NCBI RefSeq assembly: GCF_000234665.1
Contig: NC_018320.1
Coordinates: 62,001 to 126,000 of the forward strand
Direction: 5' to 3'
Origin: Leishmania mexicana MHOM/GT/2001/U1103
Taxonomy: Eukaryota > Euglenozoa > Kinetoplastea > Trypanosomatida > Trypanosomatidae
DNA length: 64,000 nt
The notes below the pieces were generated by a model, which was not told the origin of the DNA, did not search any database, and was given only the letters and a program-made list of their open reading frames with translations. Numbering within the stretch: the first letter of the stretch is position 1; every line of letters begins with the position of its first letter. The position numbers and the translations under genes are program-made. Shown here piece by piece: positions 20,090-30,783 of the stretch.

Positions 20090-21930
20090 ACCACAAGAGC
20101 AAGACGACGACGACGTAACGGAGAGCTAAACAGGTGCAAGTGGGGGCAGTCTCTCCACCGATGGGTGCGCCAGCAATGCCGAACGATGATCCTTTTCACT
20201 GCATCTAGAACGGCTTATCCGTCCACAGATTGTTCCTCCAAAAGACGCACAGCCTGCGGATGTGACGAGCTCCGGTGGGAGATGCTGCGGTGCTCGTGAT
20301 GCACGCCTCATCCGTGACACGCGCGTGACGCAGTGGGAGACTCAAAGGTAAACAGATAAAAGCGGGTGAAGTAAGTGAGGGGATGTGCGCAACACGACTG
20401 CACGCACGTGTGACGACGCACCGGGAGTGCCGCCTGGCAGCGATGGCAGACGAGGAGGAGGGTGCCACGCTTACCAGAAAAGAAAGCCAACGCTTCCGCA
20501 CAGAAATCCAGTGCGCCGACACGCGCGTCGCCACGGAGACCCATGACCCAACCAGCAGCCATCAGCGTACCTTGCCGTTGGCTCGCATGTCGGTGTTTGT
20601 GGGTCGTGGGAGGAGAGCGTGGGCTCTGCACAACTGCCCATCGAAGCGCAGCGAGTTCGTGCTGCGTGATGAGAGAAGGCAACGAGGAGAGACGACGCCA
20701 AGTGCCGACACCTCGCGAGCTACACCCCCTACTCCATGCCTGATGCGGGTGCCCACTACGTGCGAGACGCCTTCATGTGTGCAACAGGCAACGAACCCTG
20801 TCCTGGGAACACCCCGCCGCGGAGGTGGCACGCGAGACATCGAGAGAGCCCTCCGTCTCTCGGTGCCTCCTTGCATGGGTTTGCATACCTGCGAGCTCTT
20901 TTGAAAACACCCACACTTACCAGTTGACGAAAACACGCTCACAACCGTTGCCCTAGAAACACCCGCACGCACGGACTAGAGGATCTCTCCCGTCAAGCAA
21001 CTCAACGGCATAAGAGGTGTTTGTTTTCCATTTCCCTGTGCTGCATCGCGTCCATCCAGCTGCCATGGCGGCACGGCGCCAGCGCCACTCGGCCCCACCC
21101 ACACACACACACACACATACACACCAGCAGTAGGCAGTGTGAGCACCGGGGGGATACGCTCGAGGCGCATGGGCATCTTGCACACCACATATCAACGGTA
21201 CAAACGTGCTCACGCGGTCGCAGGTCGCCCCGACGCACAACGCCATCCAGGGCCTGACCGCGGACAGCAGCAGCGATACATCGCACTGACCTCCCCTCCC
21301 TCCCTCCCTACGCCGTCGACACTCCACCCTGCAACCAAGAGAAGTGGTTCGGCATTGGCAGGGATAGGAGAGGAGGAGGGGCTGGCCTCTCCGCACACAG
21401 AGTGGGTGTGCTGAACACTGTGATATCGCGCCATTAGGCATCCCCCTCCTCCCCCTCTCCCTCGTCATCATCAGGGACGCCGCCTTGGGGCGGCACGCAC
21501 TCACAGGCACATGCACGAGGAAGAGCCTACACTGAAAGCGATGGTAACGTGAGCCACCACGGAAGCCAACGTCAGCGCCGGCACAGACATGAGCAGAGCC
21601 GCGCGCGCGCGAACAACAAAGAAAAGTGTTAGTTGGGCTGCAGAAGACACCAAAGACGTGAGGGTCAGAGTGAAACGTGGAAGGAGAAGCGGCAGGGATG
21701 TGTGTGCAAAGGGGAAGGGGGGGACAGCCCAGGCAATGCCGCTGATCCGCCACCGTCTCTCTTCCCTTCGCGATCGCCGCTCGCGCAGCCACCCTCCAGA
21801 CTCTACAGGGACACCCTTTCCATCACTCCCTCCGCGTCTCCCGCCATCCCTCCACATAAGCAGTTGGAAACGGTGCCGCAGGGCACCCACAGAGGGGGGG
21901 GCACATGCCATCTCGTCTCTCCAGCGTGTT
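20090..21930. other. 1.8-kb spacer carrying dispersed-repeat copy C
   Basis: Between PRL phosphatase 2 and ELP3. It contains the 457-bp repeat copy C (21020-21476). The segment 20690-20910 is less repetitive than usual spacer and might be an older mobile-element relic. No gene seen. Confidence 0.55.
21020..21476 (-). repeat. Dispersed repeat, long copy C (SIDER2-like)
   Basis: About 457 bp, nearly identical to 5782-6238. I see only a few substitutions (for example at 21145 and 21197) and a longer (CA)n block. It ends at the same base as copy B on the right but lacks about 37 bp on the left. On the transcribed strand it lies about 455 nt after the PRL-2 stop codon, so probably in its 3' UTR. 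Confidence 0.75.
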
Positions 21931-22461
21931 TCACATGATGGCGCAGTTGGTGCAGACAAGAGAGCGATCACTCGCCTGGTGATGGCGCGGCCTGTATCGC
22001 ATCAGCCAGTTCAACTGTACCTGGTTGATGGCACCCTTCCGCCGCTCTCGAACATAGCCCACGGCGTCCAGCGGAGCCATGTTGCCGTACTCCACCAGTG
22101 CCAACGCAACCAAGATCGGTGCCCGTCCCAGACCCGCCACGCAATGGACCGCGATAGTCTCCGGCGGCGTCTTGCCGACCTCCTGAGATAGCAGGTCGAG
22201 CCAACTGTCAATCACCGCCCGCGTTGGCGGTGCTCCGTCGTCGAAGGTCCATCCATGCACCTGTATGCCGTTCTTTTCCACCAGCTCGGCGTTGTAGGTG
22301 GGGCCGCAGGCGCGGACGAGGTGGTGCACATTTTGCCGCTGCAGAAGCTTCACGTAGGTGGGCAAGCTGCTCGGGCTCGGTGCGTCGAGGATGAGGAAGC
22401 GGAAAATGACCTCGTCAGTGCCGTTGCGCTTGCAGTCGACAATGGTGCCGTTGATGTCCAT
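21931..22461 (-). CDS. PRL-2: PRL-type protein tyrosine phosphatase 2, predicted prenylated
   Basis: A 176-aa paralogue of the phosphatase at 15210-15737. It shares the FLILDAPSPS, LPTY, RACGPTY and HCVAGLGRAP segments. The nucleophile is Cys107, the P-loop arginine Arg113, and the acid Asp74 in WTFDDGAPP. It ends in CAIM, a CaaX box for farnesylation, preceded by a longer tail (about 160-172) with a second cysteine at 170. The tail differs from that of PRL-1, so membrane targeting or export could differ. The start at 22461 is the one that matches the paralogue. A coding-strand pyrimidine tract lies at about 22475-22503. The two PRL genes flank ELP3, which suggests duplication followed by divergence rather than a recent tandem copy. 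Confidence 0.92.
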   Translation of the reverse strand: MDINGTIVDCKRNGTDEVIFRFLILDAPSPSSLPTYVKLLQRQNVHHLVRACGPTYNAELVEKNGIQVHGWTFDDGAPPTRAVIDSWLDLLSQEVGKTPPETIAVHCVAGLGRAPILVALALVEYGNMAPLDAVGYVRERRKGAINQVQLNWLMRYRPRHHQASDRSLVCTNCAIM

Positions 22462-24567
22462 CTTTCCGGCACGAAGGACGGAGAGACAGAGACTGAGAGA
22501 GTGAGTGTGAGTGAGCAGCAACCGAACAGAAATTATTACAGACGTCCACGATGACCAACGGTCTGGGGGCTGATGAGCAACAGGGAGGGGGAAGGCTGAA
22601 GGTTGTGTTAGGATGTGGCTGTGGCCCTCCAACGGATTCACGGGACAGAGAACGCGATATGGAGAGGCGCAGGAGAGCACATGCAAGCACGCGGGTCCGC
22701 ACAAGAAATAGGAGAGCAACTCACCTTGCGCGCGCGTGTGTGTGTGTGTCGGAGGGGGGGGGTCGCTGTGGAAAGTGTGGAGAGAGAGAGGCGCTCCGTG
22801 TGTTGCCGCAATCGTGGTCCACGGCAGTGTCTGAGCGACCTGCTAAGAAGCAAGGAGATGGTTCTCGTCGCAGAGGCGAAGGAGGCACTGCAGAGCACGT
22901 CGTGCGCATGCCAACACAAGCACATAACCAAGAGCAGAGAGCAAGATGAGGAGACGGTGAGACTAACGCAAAACGCAGAGCGGAGGACGCCATGCGCGCC
23001 GGATGTGTCGGTGCTGACCTGTGGCTCGAGTATGCGGCATGAGGGAGAAGGCGAGAAGATCTACAAGACGCCAAGGTCGCGGACTTGCGGCGGTGCCCCG
23101 CAAGAGGTGCCGGTCGTCCGTCTGGAAACACAGAGAGAGGCACGCATACACACCCAGACACAGGCATGTCGCTGTGGACTTCTACAGCGACCTGCAGCAC
23201 ACGAGCGTACAGGCCTACCCAGCGAAGGAGTGACGACGTCCGTCGTGCTTTCTTTTGCATGCCTGCTGCCTCTCTCCCCCCCAGGTCTCCCGCCTTGCAA
23301 TATAAATAGGCGCTGCATGGGCGCATGCATCCTATTGTGGTAGCGGGCCTCTCCGATCGTGGCTAGGTGGCTGACTGCACGCAGAAGCATGAGGAGTTCA
23401 ACGAGTCCCTCCCCTAAAGTCAAACAGCTAACGGGCGAGGGGGAGGGGGGCATGAAGATATATGTGAGAGAAAGAAAACCGTCGTGGACGCTGGAGAGAG
23501 CGGGGAGGGCGGACGAGGCCCCATAAGCGAGGAGGAAGGGCTCAACGAAACAAGGCGCAAAACACACACACACGCACAGACAGAGACCGATAAATAGAGC
23601 ACGCACGTGTGTGAATGGGGAGGTGTGGCGGTGTTGGGGGAGGCAGGAGACGTGCGTGCACACGAAGTCGTCGGCCACTGCATCATTATTAAACACGCAC
23701 CACACGCGCTCTCGCCCGCGGTGTATTGCATCCACCGGTCGACATACCCCCCTTACCGTGTACATCCTAATCCGAACAGGCGCTTTTCCAGAGACAGGGC
23801 TGCTGCGCTCGCAGAGACGGCCCGAAGACGCCACCGTGTCGCAGCGCAGGAGTCGCAACAACCAACCGAAGAAATAAAGGAGTGCACCGTAAAGACGTGA
23901 GGCGACTGCAGTAACCAACGTCAACACGCCCGCACGCAGTCGATAAAGGGGACGTCAGCGGACGTGCATGCAAGCACAACGAGGGAGACGGAGGAAAAAC
24001 AAAAACAAGCTTCGCGCAGAGAAGCCCGTGGAGACAGGACGGAAGAGTGCGGGCAAGAAACCCCTCGCCCAATCCATGCACCTGTCCACCCCCCCCAACA
24101 GGCCCTTCATCTCCTCTCGTGAGGTTTTCGTTATGCGCTTCCGCCCTCCCTCCACCCCAATGTATGCAGCCGCACGCGTGTCCTCTTCAAGACAACGTGG
24201 CCCGAGAGAGAGAAGGGGGAGGGGGGGGGGGGGCGGAAGCCAACGAGCGTGACAGGAAAATGGTGCGCTGGTACGTCGGCGGGTGGACGGTGCTCCGAGG
24301 CAACCGACACAGCGGCAGACGTGCGCACAAAACCACACACCGATAAAGGAAAAATTGCAGAGAAGGCAGCGGACGGGAAAAGGGAAAACACAAAACGTTT
24401 GGGTTAAGGAGAAGAAACGGCGAACACAACAACGGACGGTGCGTACGCGTGTCTTATAAGTGACACAAATCGTGGCGTTGGGTGGCGGCGCGACATGTGC
24501 ACAGACTTGTGCACACCCATACGCAGAGAGGGGAGCCGAGCTGGGTTTTTGGGGGGGAAGCACAGTT
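22462..24567. other. 2.1-kb spacer, no gene seen
   Basis: Between the ankyrin-hydrolase gene and PRL-2. It contains (GT)n near 22735-22750, a 13-G run at 24221-24233 and an A/T-rich patch near 23297-23310. A 288-codon frame at 23061-23927 has no recognisable features. Confidence 0.55.
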
Positions 24568-26055
24568 CTACTGATCCTTCTTGCTCTCCGGGGACGACGG
24601 TGAGGGCAGTGGTGAGACAGCGCCGTACTTCTCCAAAAAACCGAGCACCGTAGCCTCGTACTCGTCCGGCTTTGTGTTGTAGAGGCCGCAGTGAAAGGCG
24701 CCCTCACACAAGTACAGCTGCTTCGGCTCCAGGGCCGTCTCGAACAAAATCTCCGAGTGGCGCATCGGCACCACAGTGTCGCTCATGCCGTGCATGAGCA
24801 GTATCGGCCTTGGCGATATCTTGGCGATACAGTGCAGGGCCTGACAGTGTTTTGACGGCTTGTTGCCGATGCGCCAGTTCAGCCAGAAGGTGGCGCACTG
24901 GCGGAACAGCCGGAACAGCTCCACGCTATACCGTTTCTGGGCAAAGTAGCCGCTGAGCACCATCACCATCTGCTGATCCAGCAGCGTCGCCGACGTGGTG
25001 ATCGCGTTCTCGGCGATCACCACGTCGATGTTCTTGTCAATGGCGGCAGCCATTAACACCGAGGAGCCGCCGACACTGGTGCCCATGGCACAGATGCGCT
25101 GGTAGCCGTACTTAGACTGCATGAGGGCGCACGCCGCTACAACGTCGAAGCGTTCCTTCATGCCAAACGTAAAACCGCGCATCTTGCCGCTACTCAGGCC
25201 GTGCTCACGGAAGTCGAACAGCAAACAGCCGTAGCCGGCGTTGTGCAGGAATGGCACATGTCGCTCCCACGAGCGACGGTCGCGGCCACCGCCGTGCACG
25301 AGGACAATGCCAATCTCCCTCGCCTTCCCCGGCGGTGGCGGGACGTACCATCCGCGGAGCGTGTAGTGGTCAGTCGATGAGAACTCGACATCCTCGTAAT
25401 CCAGCCCGAAGTCCGTCTTGGGGTCGTAGATCCACCCTTGCCAGTAGTCCGGGCACCCCTTCATGGTCAGTGCGCTTGCACCGGGGTGGTGGTGGTACCA
25501 CGGCGGCCGAATGGCCACCTCGGACACAAAGTACGCCACTGCAACGTAGTAGAAGCACAGCGTTACTGCAATAAACTGAACCGCAAAGACAATGCCGTTG
25601 TAGAAGATGAGGAAGAGCAGCGGCAGGACCAGGCACATCAAAGTCTTAAGCATGGTGGCGGGGCTCACCTTGTCGGACTCGCGCAGATCATCGTCCAGCA
25701 TCTGTTCATTCGCTTCCACGCCCTTCTGCGCCGACTGGGGCTCGCGCGCTTGTCGGCTCGCCATGATCTTGGAAAACAAAAGCCGCATGTCACTCCGTGA
25801 CGCCTCCGGTGTCAGCTGAAGCGCTGTTTTGCCGTCCTTGTCCTTCAGGTCCACATCAATGTCGCCGCGAGAGAGGAGGTAGGATACCAGCACCTTGTTG
25901 TTGTTCATGCAGGCGTAGTGCAGTGAGGTGCGGCCATGCGCGTCGGGCTTCTTGATGTCGATGTTGCGCTTCATTATGAGCTTGATAATAGTTGGCAGGT
26001 CCGACACGTGCGACGCATTGCGGAGTCGCTCCATCGTGGACTTCCCCTGCCTCAT
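24568..26055 (-). CDS. Ankyrin-repeat, membrane-anchored alpha/beta-hydrolase (serine peptidase-like, clan SC)
   Basis: A 495-aa protein with three parts. Residues 10-100 hold ankyrin repeats, with DAHGRTSLHYAC at 38-49 and DKDGKTALQLTPEA at 72-85. Residues 137-180 are strongly hydrophobic, enough for two membrane passes or a hairpin. Residues 205-480 are an alpha/beta-hydrolase: an oxyanion-type HGGG at 254-257, nucleophile Ser327 in GTSVGG, Asp426 in HGMSDTVVP, and His455 in GAFHCG. These complete a Ser-Asp-His triad. Such folds in trypanosomatids are often annotated as serine peptidase clan SC, but lipase or thioesterase activity is equally possible. The start at 26055 is chosen because 168 upstream in-frame codons are spacer-like. 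Confidence 0.88.
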   Translation of the reverse strand: MRQGKSTMERLRNASHVSDLPTIIKLIMKRNIDIKKPDAHGRTSLHYACMNNNKVLVSYLLSRGDIDVDLKDKDGKTALQLTPEASRSDMRLLFSKIMASRQAREPQSAQKGVEANEQMLDDDLRESDKVSPATMLKTLMCLVLPLLFLIFYNGIVFAVQFIAVTLCFYYVAVAYFVSEVAIRPPWYHHHPGASALTMKGCPDYWQGWIYDPKTDFGLDYEDVEFSSTDHYTLRGWYVPPPPGKAREIGIVLVHGGGRDRRSWERHVPFLHNAGYGCLLFDFREHGLSSGKMRGFTFGMKERFDVVAACALMQSKYGYQRICAMGTSVGGSSVLMAAAIDKNIDVVIAENAITTSATLLDQQMVMVLSGYFAQKRYSVELFRLFRQCATFWLNWRIGNKPSKHCQALHCIAKISPRPILLMHGMSDTVVPMRHSEILFETALEPKQLYLCEGAFHCGLYNTKPDEYEATVLGFLEKYGAVSPLPSPSSPESKKDQ

Positions 26056-26695
26056 CGCGAAGGGAAGCGGGTGCGGAGAATATCGCTGTATACAGGGGTG
26101 CGAGAGTGCAGGCCTGTCGCTGGAACTACGCGTGTGCGTTTGGTGTGGAGGAGGAGGGAGGGAGGGAGAGGGGTGCAGGTGTCTATGATATCTTTGCTCT
26201 CGCCATGATGACGAAAGGTGGTGACGAGACGTACGCACAGAGTGAGCGCAGGAGGGTGTGGTGTGTGAAGACAGTGATGGGGGGGGGGCACGAGCGAGAA
26301 GAAGGCTCTCAGCACGTGCATGTGCAAGGTACAGGTGCGAGTGGGCAGTAGCCGCGCGCCGCAGGCGCAGCGGGCTGTGCTTCCATATGCCCTCCTGCAT
26401 GTCCCTTTTTCTCCCCGTCTCACGCCACGGTAATAGGAGACCCGCCGCTGTCACGGATGTCAGCAGCGAAGACTTGAAGCCCTGACGTCGACACCGCTGC
26501 GCACGCTTGTAGCTCTTCGTTTTATGGTGCTGTGAACAGGTGTGTGAGCACGCACGCACACACCATCATCCCCTGCTCCAAGAGACGCGTGGGGTGGTCT
26601 GTGTAGCTTGGAGGAAGAAGGCAAGAAAAGGACGCTGGCGGGAGCGCCGCGCACGGACACATTGGTGAGTGTCCGGGGCTCCAGCACCTCTCCCT
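26056..26695. other. 0.6-kb spacer, no gene seen
   Basis: Between the PPR-like gene and the ankyrin-hydrolase gene. Purine-rich sequence at about 26147-26176 (a coding-strand pyrimidine tract) lies 90-120 nt upstream of the ATG at 26055 and is a plausible splicing signal. No gene seen. Confidence 0.6.
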
Positions 26696-29600
26696 CTACA
26701 GCAGAGCCGTTGTCAGATACTCAGACCCCACCCCCTCCTCCACCATGGACTCCGCAACGAGGCAAGAGACATGCGGCGGCAGAGCCGCCTCCTGGTCCCG
26801 CATGAACAGCCCCCATGCCGTCGCCAGCGCCTTCTTCTGCCGTCTCTGGTGCGCGATGGGCACGTACAGGCGCTGGCGACGCTCCGCAGTGCCGCGCTGC
26901 CGCGTCTCAAAATTGCCGTCGTGCTGCTGATCTGCCGCCACGGCAGTGAGGAACGCCGTCTCGGGGTTCTGGCCGGCCCCCGGCGGATGTGGCACTGCAT
27001 CCTCCGCCCGCGTGCTGGCCCGGTAGCCAACAATGTCGAAGACGAGTCTCACAGGCGCGTGCAGGTGATCCAGTCCCAGAAGGCAATGAAGCACTACCAC
27101 CCGCCGCAGCACCGCCGGCAGTGACGCCGCCGCGCATTCCTTTAGGACAGACGCCAAATCGAGATGGCGACGCAACGCGAGTAGCGCACACGCATGCGCC
27201 GCCTGAGCCATGTGTCGTCCATCAACCGTCAGCAGAGGACCGTCTGACTCCCCCGCCGCTTCGCCTGCTACAGCGGCTGTGTCGCCAGCCGCACGCATGA
27301 CTGCCACACGCGCGCTGAAGGATACCAGCGCCTCTGCTTGGTCGTAGTCCAGCATCGCCACCGCCGCGACAGCCACCGTCAGCTCATTGTACGGCGAGAG
27401 AGAAAGCAAAGCTGAGTGCCGGCCTCGCCCGTGCCTCAGCGACCGAAAGAAGTGCAGAGCCAGCTCTACCCTCCCACCGCGGGCTGCCGCACACAAGCAG
27501 TAGAGGTAGTTCATGAAGCCGTCCGCCTGGCGGTGCTGCAGGTGCGTCATGAGGCGCAGTGGAACCACCCACGAAGCGTGCTTCAGTGCGACCAGCTGCA
27601 AGTCTCGTAAGATCGACGGCGAGGCATGGTCAGCCTCACCACCAGGAACGTACCGCAGCACGCGGAAGGCGTCCTGCCACGACTGCTGCTTGAGGTTGAG
27701 GAGAAGCGTTGGCAGGGTGCGCTCGTCCGGCTTTACGTCGTAACTCATTTCGAAGGCGGCAACAGTGCGCAGGGCAGAGGTCCACGTGCGCGTGATGGAG
27801 ATGCTCTGCAGTCCGCTGAGGATCGCACGCTCGTGAGCGGCGGAGACACGGTACGCTGACGTTTCATGGGCGGCCTCCAGCATGGCTAGCGCGTGCAGCC
27901 AGCGAATCGACGGGGCGTCAGAGAGGTACTTGGTCACAGTATCGCTAGAGGCGTCCGAAGCGCCCAAAGATAATGGTGGCGCCACCGTGTCTGCCATGCA
28001 CAGGAACAGACATTGAGCCAGCGCGTTCGGCACAGGCACGCCCAGATCGCCGAGAGCCTTCGCCAGCTGGCCAAACATGGGTAGGCGAATAAAGCGCACC
28101 TGCGGCTCGTGGCTCAGTAGCGGCGAGCACACCGACTCCACTGCAGCCTTGACGGCATAGCGCGCCTTGTCGGAAAGCACGGCAGGCGTCCTGCAACCGC
28201 GATGTGTCCTCGTGCCGCCCTGTGCCCGTAGCGATACAGAGACCCCGCGGCCAGCGGCGCTCGACGTGGCTCTGGAGTGCACGCGGTCCGCAGCGATCGT
28301 GTGCTTCGTCCCGTGGAGTGCGGCCAGCAAGGCTGACAGAAGCTGTTCCTTGCCGGTCTTAGATTGGGCATGGATGTACGGGTGGAGAGGGAAGAGCAGC
28401 GCCGCCAGTGCCCGCCAGCACGTCTCCGCAGCTGCGACGTCTTCGCATGGCGTGGGCATCGACGCGGCCTGCGAGAACAGCGATGCGGTGCCGGCAGCGG
28501 CAGACACACTGGGGTTGGCTGTGCGTGACATTGGCAGACGCGGAGACGCGGCAGACCCCGTCGTGAACTCGGCTCCAACGCCTTCACCTTCGCCCAGAGG
28601 CGTCTGCACCGGCGGTCCTCGCTCCGTTCCGCCGCTGCCTAAGCCTGCGATGCACTTCATGAGCAACAGGGCCACCTCCACAGCAGCCCCCTCACCTGCG
28701 TGGCACAGCAGTCGATCCACGACGGTCCTGTCTCGCAGGCACCGGGCGAGCAGGATGGGGTGGCTGGCAGCCACCTGGCGGATCACTTGCAGATGCGCGA
28801 ATGCGTACAATGGCGGCCGACCGCTCCTTTCCGCTGAGCGAGGCTCAAACACAGAATCGACGGTACTCGCCGCACCGCTCAGCTGACGTGCACCGCCGCC
28901 AGCGCCGCGGGGGGGCGCAAAGGGGAATAGCACCGTCTTCACCGCCTTCAGCCCGTCAAAGGCGCCAGCACGTGTGTCGGCTGACGTGGCGGTGGTCGCC
29001 TCCTCCGTGTCGGTGAGTGCGAGGTGCCGCCGCTGCCAGTTGACAACGCACTGCACCACTTCTAGCACGGCACCACGGCGACGCAGCTCCGCTACAATCG
29101 CCTGCTGCTCCGACTTGAGCCCTCGCAGGGATGCCGCCGGCGCATCGGTCGAGAGGGTTGACGCGGCGTCTATTGCGTGCGGCCGGCTCAAACTGTAGGC
29201 CACGCGCACAAGTTCGGCGGTGCGACAAGCGGCGAGAGCCTCACGCGGCTTTGAGGCAAAACTCTGGACGGGTCCCGCAGCGGTTTTGGCAGGGGTGGAG
29301 GAGAGCGGCGCTGCTGCCATCGCCTGTTTTGCCGTCAGGGCATTCGGTGCCCACCCCCACAACTCTCTCACGGAAGGTGGCAGCGGCCACTCATCTCGCA
29401 CCGCCTTGTGCCTGGTAGTCCGCTGTACAGATACAGGAAGCCCATCGACGACAGCAGCTGCGCGAACCCAGTCGCCGCTCTCGCACAGAAGGCGAGCCAC
29501 TGCACCCCACGCGCGCGCCTTCGCTGCCGGCACACCGGCAATCGACACGGACGGTGGCCCAGATACCGTCCACGGCGAAGAAGAGGCACACGAGGAGCTC

Positions 29601-29818
29601 AGATGCGCCACGACTGGGGACTGCGTGCCACAGTTGGCGACGCTTCCCGGCCGCCCCGGCGAATCCTTAGCTGGCACCTGGCAGCTGTCTTCGAAGGTGC
29701 GCTGTACAAAGACGGCAATGTGCAACGGTTCCATGGTGGCACACTCATCCATCATCAGCGCCATCCACGTGTGGCGCGTCGGCTTCGATGCACGCGACCA
29801 TGGCGACCGCACGAACAT
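26696..29818 (-). CDS. Large helical protein, PPR-like, probably mitochondrial
   Basis: A 1040-aa protein. The N-terminus from the ATG at 29818 is rich in Arg, Ser and Lys with no acidic residue for the first ~20, as in a mitochondrial presequence; a later ATG (MALMMDE) is an alternative start. The region 670-835 shows alpha-helical tandem repeats in the PPR/TPR style, with W..AL, KPDERTLPTLL, W.DAFRVL and RVELALHFFRSL segments. I cannot define repeat borders or the RNA-recognition code. Long Ala/Ser-rich segments interrupt residues 150-560. Trypanosomatid mitochondria use many divergent PPR proteins in rRNA processing, ribosome assembly and mRNA stability, so such a role is likely but inferred. 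There is no catalytic motif. Confidence 0.72.
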   Translation of the reverse strand: MFVRSPWSRASKPTRHTWMALMMDECATMEPLHIAVFVQRTFEDSCQVPAKDSPGRPGSVANCGTQSPVVAHLSSSCASSSPWTVSGPPSVSIAGVPAAKARAWGAVARLLCESGDWVRAAAVVDGLPVSVQRTTRHKAVRDEWPLPPSVRELWGWAPNALTAKQAMAAAPLSSTPAKTAAGPVQSFASKPREALAACRTAELVRVAYSLSRPHAIDAASTLSTDAPAASLRGLKSEQQAIVAELRRRGAVLEVVQCVVNWQRRHLALTDTEEATTATSADTRAGAFDGLKAVKTVLFPFAPPRGAGGGARQLSGAASTVDSVFEPRSAERSGRPPLYAFAHLQVIRQVAASHPILLARCLRDRTVVDRLLCHAGEGAAVEVALLLMKCIAGLGSGGTERGPPVQTPLGEGEGVGAEFTTGSAASPRLPMSRTANPSVSAAAGTASLFSQAASMPTPCEDVAAAETCWRALAALLFPLHPYIHAQSKTGKEQLLSALLAALHGTKHTIAADRVHSRATSSAAGRGVSVSLRAQGGTRTHRGCRTPAVLSDKARYAVKAAVESVCSPLLSHEPQVRFIRLPMFGQLAKALGDLGVPVPNALAQCLFLCMADTVAPPLSLGASDASSDTVTKYLSDAPSIRWLHALAMLEAAHETSAYRVSAAHERAILSGLQSISITRTWTSALRTVAAFEMSYDVKPDERTLPTLLLNLKQQSWQDAFRVLRYVPGGEADHASPSILRDLQLVALKHASWVVPLRLMTHLQHRQADGFMNYLYCLCAAARGGRVELALHFFRSLRHGRGRHSALLSLSPYNELTVAVAAVAMLDYDQAEALVSFSARVAVMRAAGDTAAVAGEAAGESDGPLLTVDGRHMAQAAHACALLALRRHLDLASVLKECAAASLPAVLRRVVVLHCLLGLDHLHAPVRLVFDIVGYRASTRAEDAVPHPPGAGQNPETAFLTAVAADQQHDGNFETRQRGTAERRQRLYVPIAHQRRQKKALATAWGLFMRDQEAALPPHVSCLVAESMVEEGVGSEYLTTALL

Positions 29819-30783
29819 CGACGTTGGATAATGTTCGTTGTTGATCCTGGACAGCAGAGAGGCAGGGCCGTGTGTACTACCTTCTCTGCTGTGAGGTGGA
29901 GAGGCAGAGGCAGTTGCGCATGTGCATGTGGGCGCAGCCGAAAAAGTACGGCAAGGAATGTCGGTCCCGGCAGACCCCGTGAGGTGCGCAGGCAACGAGC
30001 CAATACGAAACACAAAGGGCAAGCGGTGATGACGAGCATGGGGTAGGGAGTAACACTTTCCTGAAGCAGAGAGCGCGCCTGATCACCGCAGGCACCATCA
30101 TAGCCACCCTCCCCCCATCCCTCCATACATGCACGCACGCACGCGTGAAAAGGGGAGAGCCAAGCCGAGAATTAGGTAAAGTCTAGGAGCTATGAGACGG
30201 CAAGGGTGTAAAAAAGGCCCTAGCCAAAGCCGCGACTCACGCCGGCATACGCGCAGACGCGGGCCCTCACTTGCGTGTGCATGTGTGTGTGTGTGTATGT
30301 GTTGTGGCACAGATCGAAAGAGGCTTATTTCAGAATGGGAGCGACCGAAGTGATGTCCAGCGCTCCCCGCCTGCGCACACGCCACAGGGCAAAGCTCAGC
30401 AGCAACAGCGGAGGAAAAGCCACGAAACAAGAGCACCGCATATCGAGAGCGCACACTTTCCATCGCACATGCAGGCGCAAGCGTGCACTCGGTGGCTCAA
30501 GGCGGGAGTAGAAGGGGGCGCGGAAGGGACGCTGGCGCCTCCAGGTGTGCGCAAGGAAGCGCTCCGGCCGCCTCCACACGGGGAGGCTTAGCGCGTCTTC
30601 GTCATCCCGCGGGGGCGATTGGGAAGACGATAAGAAATTTGCGGAGTTGCCAGCGTCCAAGGTGCCGCTTGCGCCATCCTCTACTGCATCACCGTCGCCG
30701 ATACAAGAAAAGGGGCGCGTTTGGCGGCAGACACCGTCGCTAAGGCGACCGGCGCTGCGCGACAGGGAGACGCCTTCTCAGAG
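29819..30783. other. 1-kb spacer, no gene seen
   Basis: Between the IP3-receptor-like gene and the PPR-like gene. Its clearest feature is a (GT)n tract at about 30271-30302. No supported gene. Confidence 0.6.

Noticed and set aside
23061..23927. 288-codon minus-strand frame with hydrophobic patches
   Set aside because: Hydrophobic stretches come from GT/TC-rich simple sequence. There is no recognisable motif, and it overlaps other frames of similar length.
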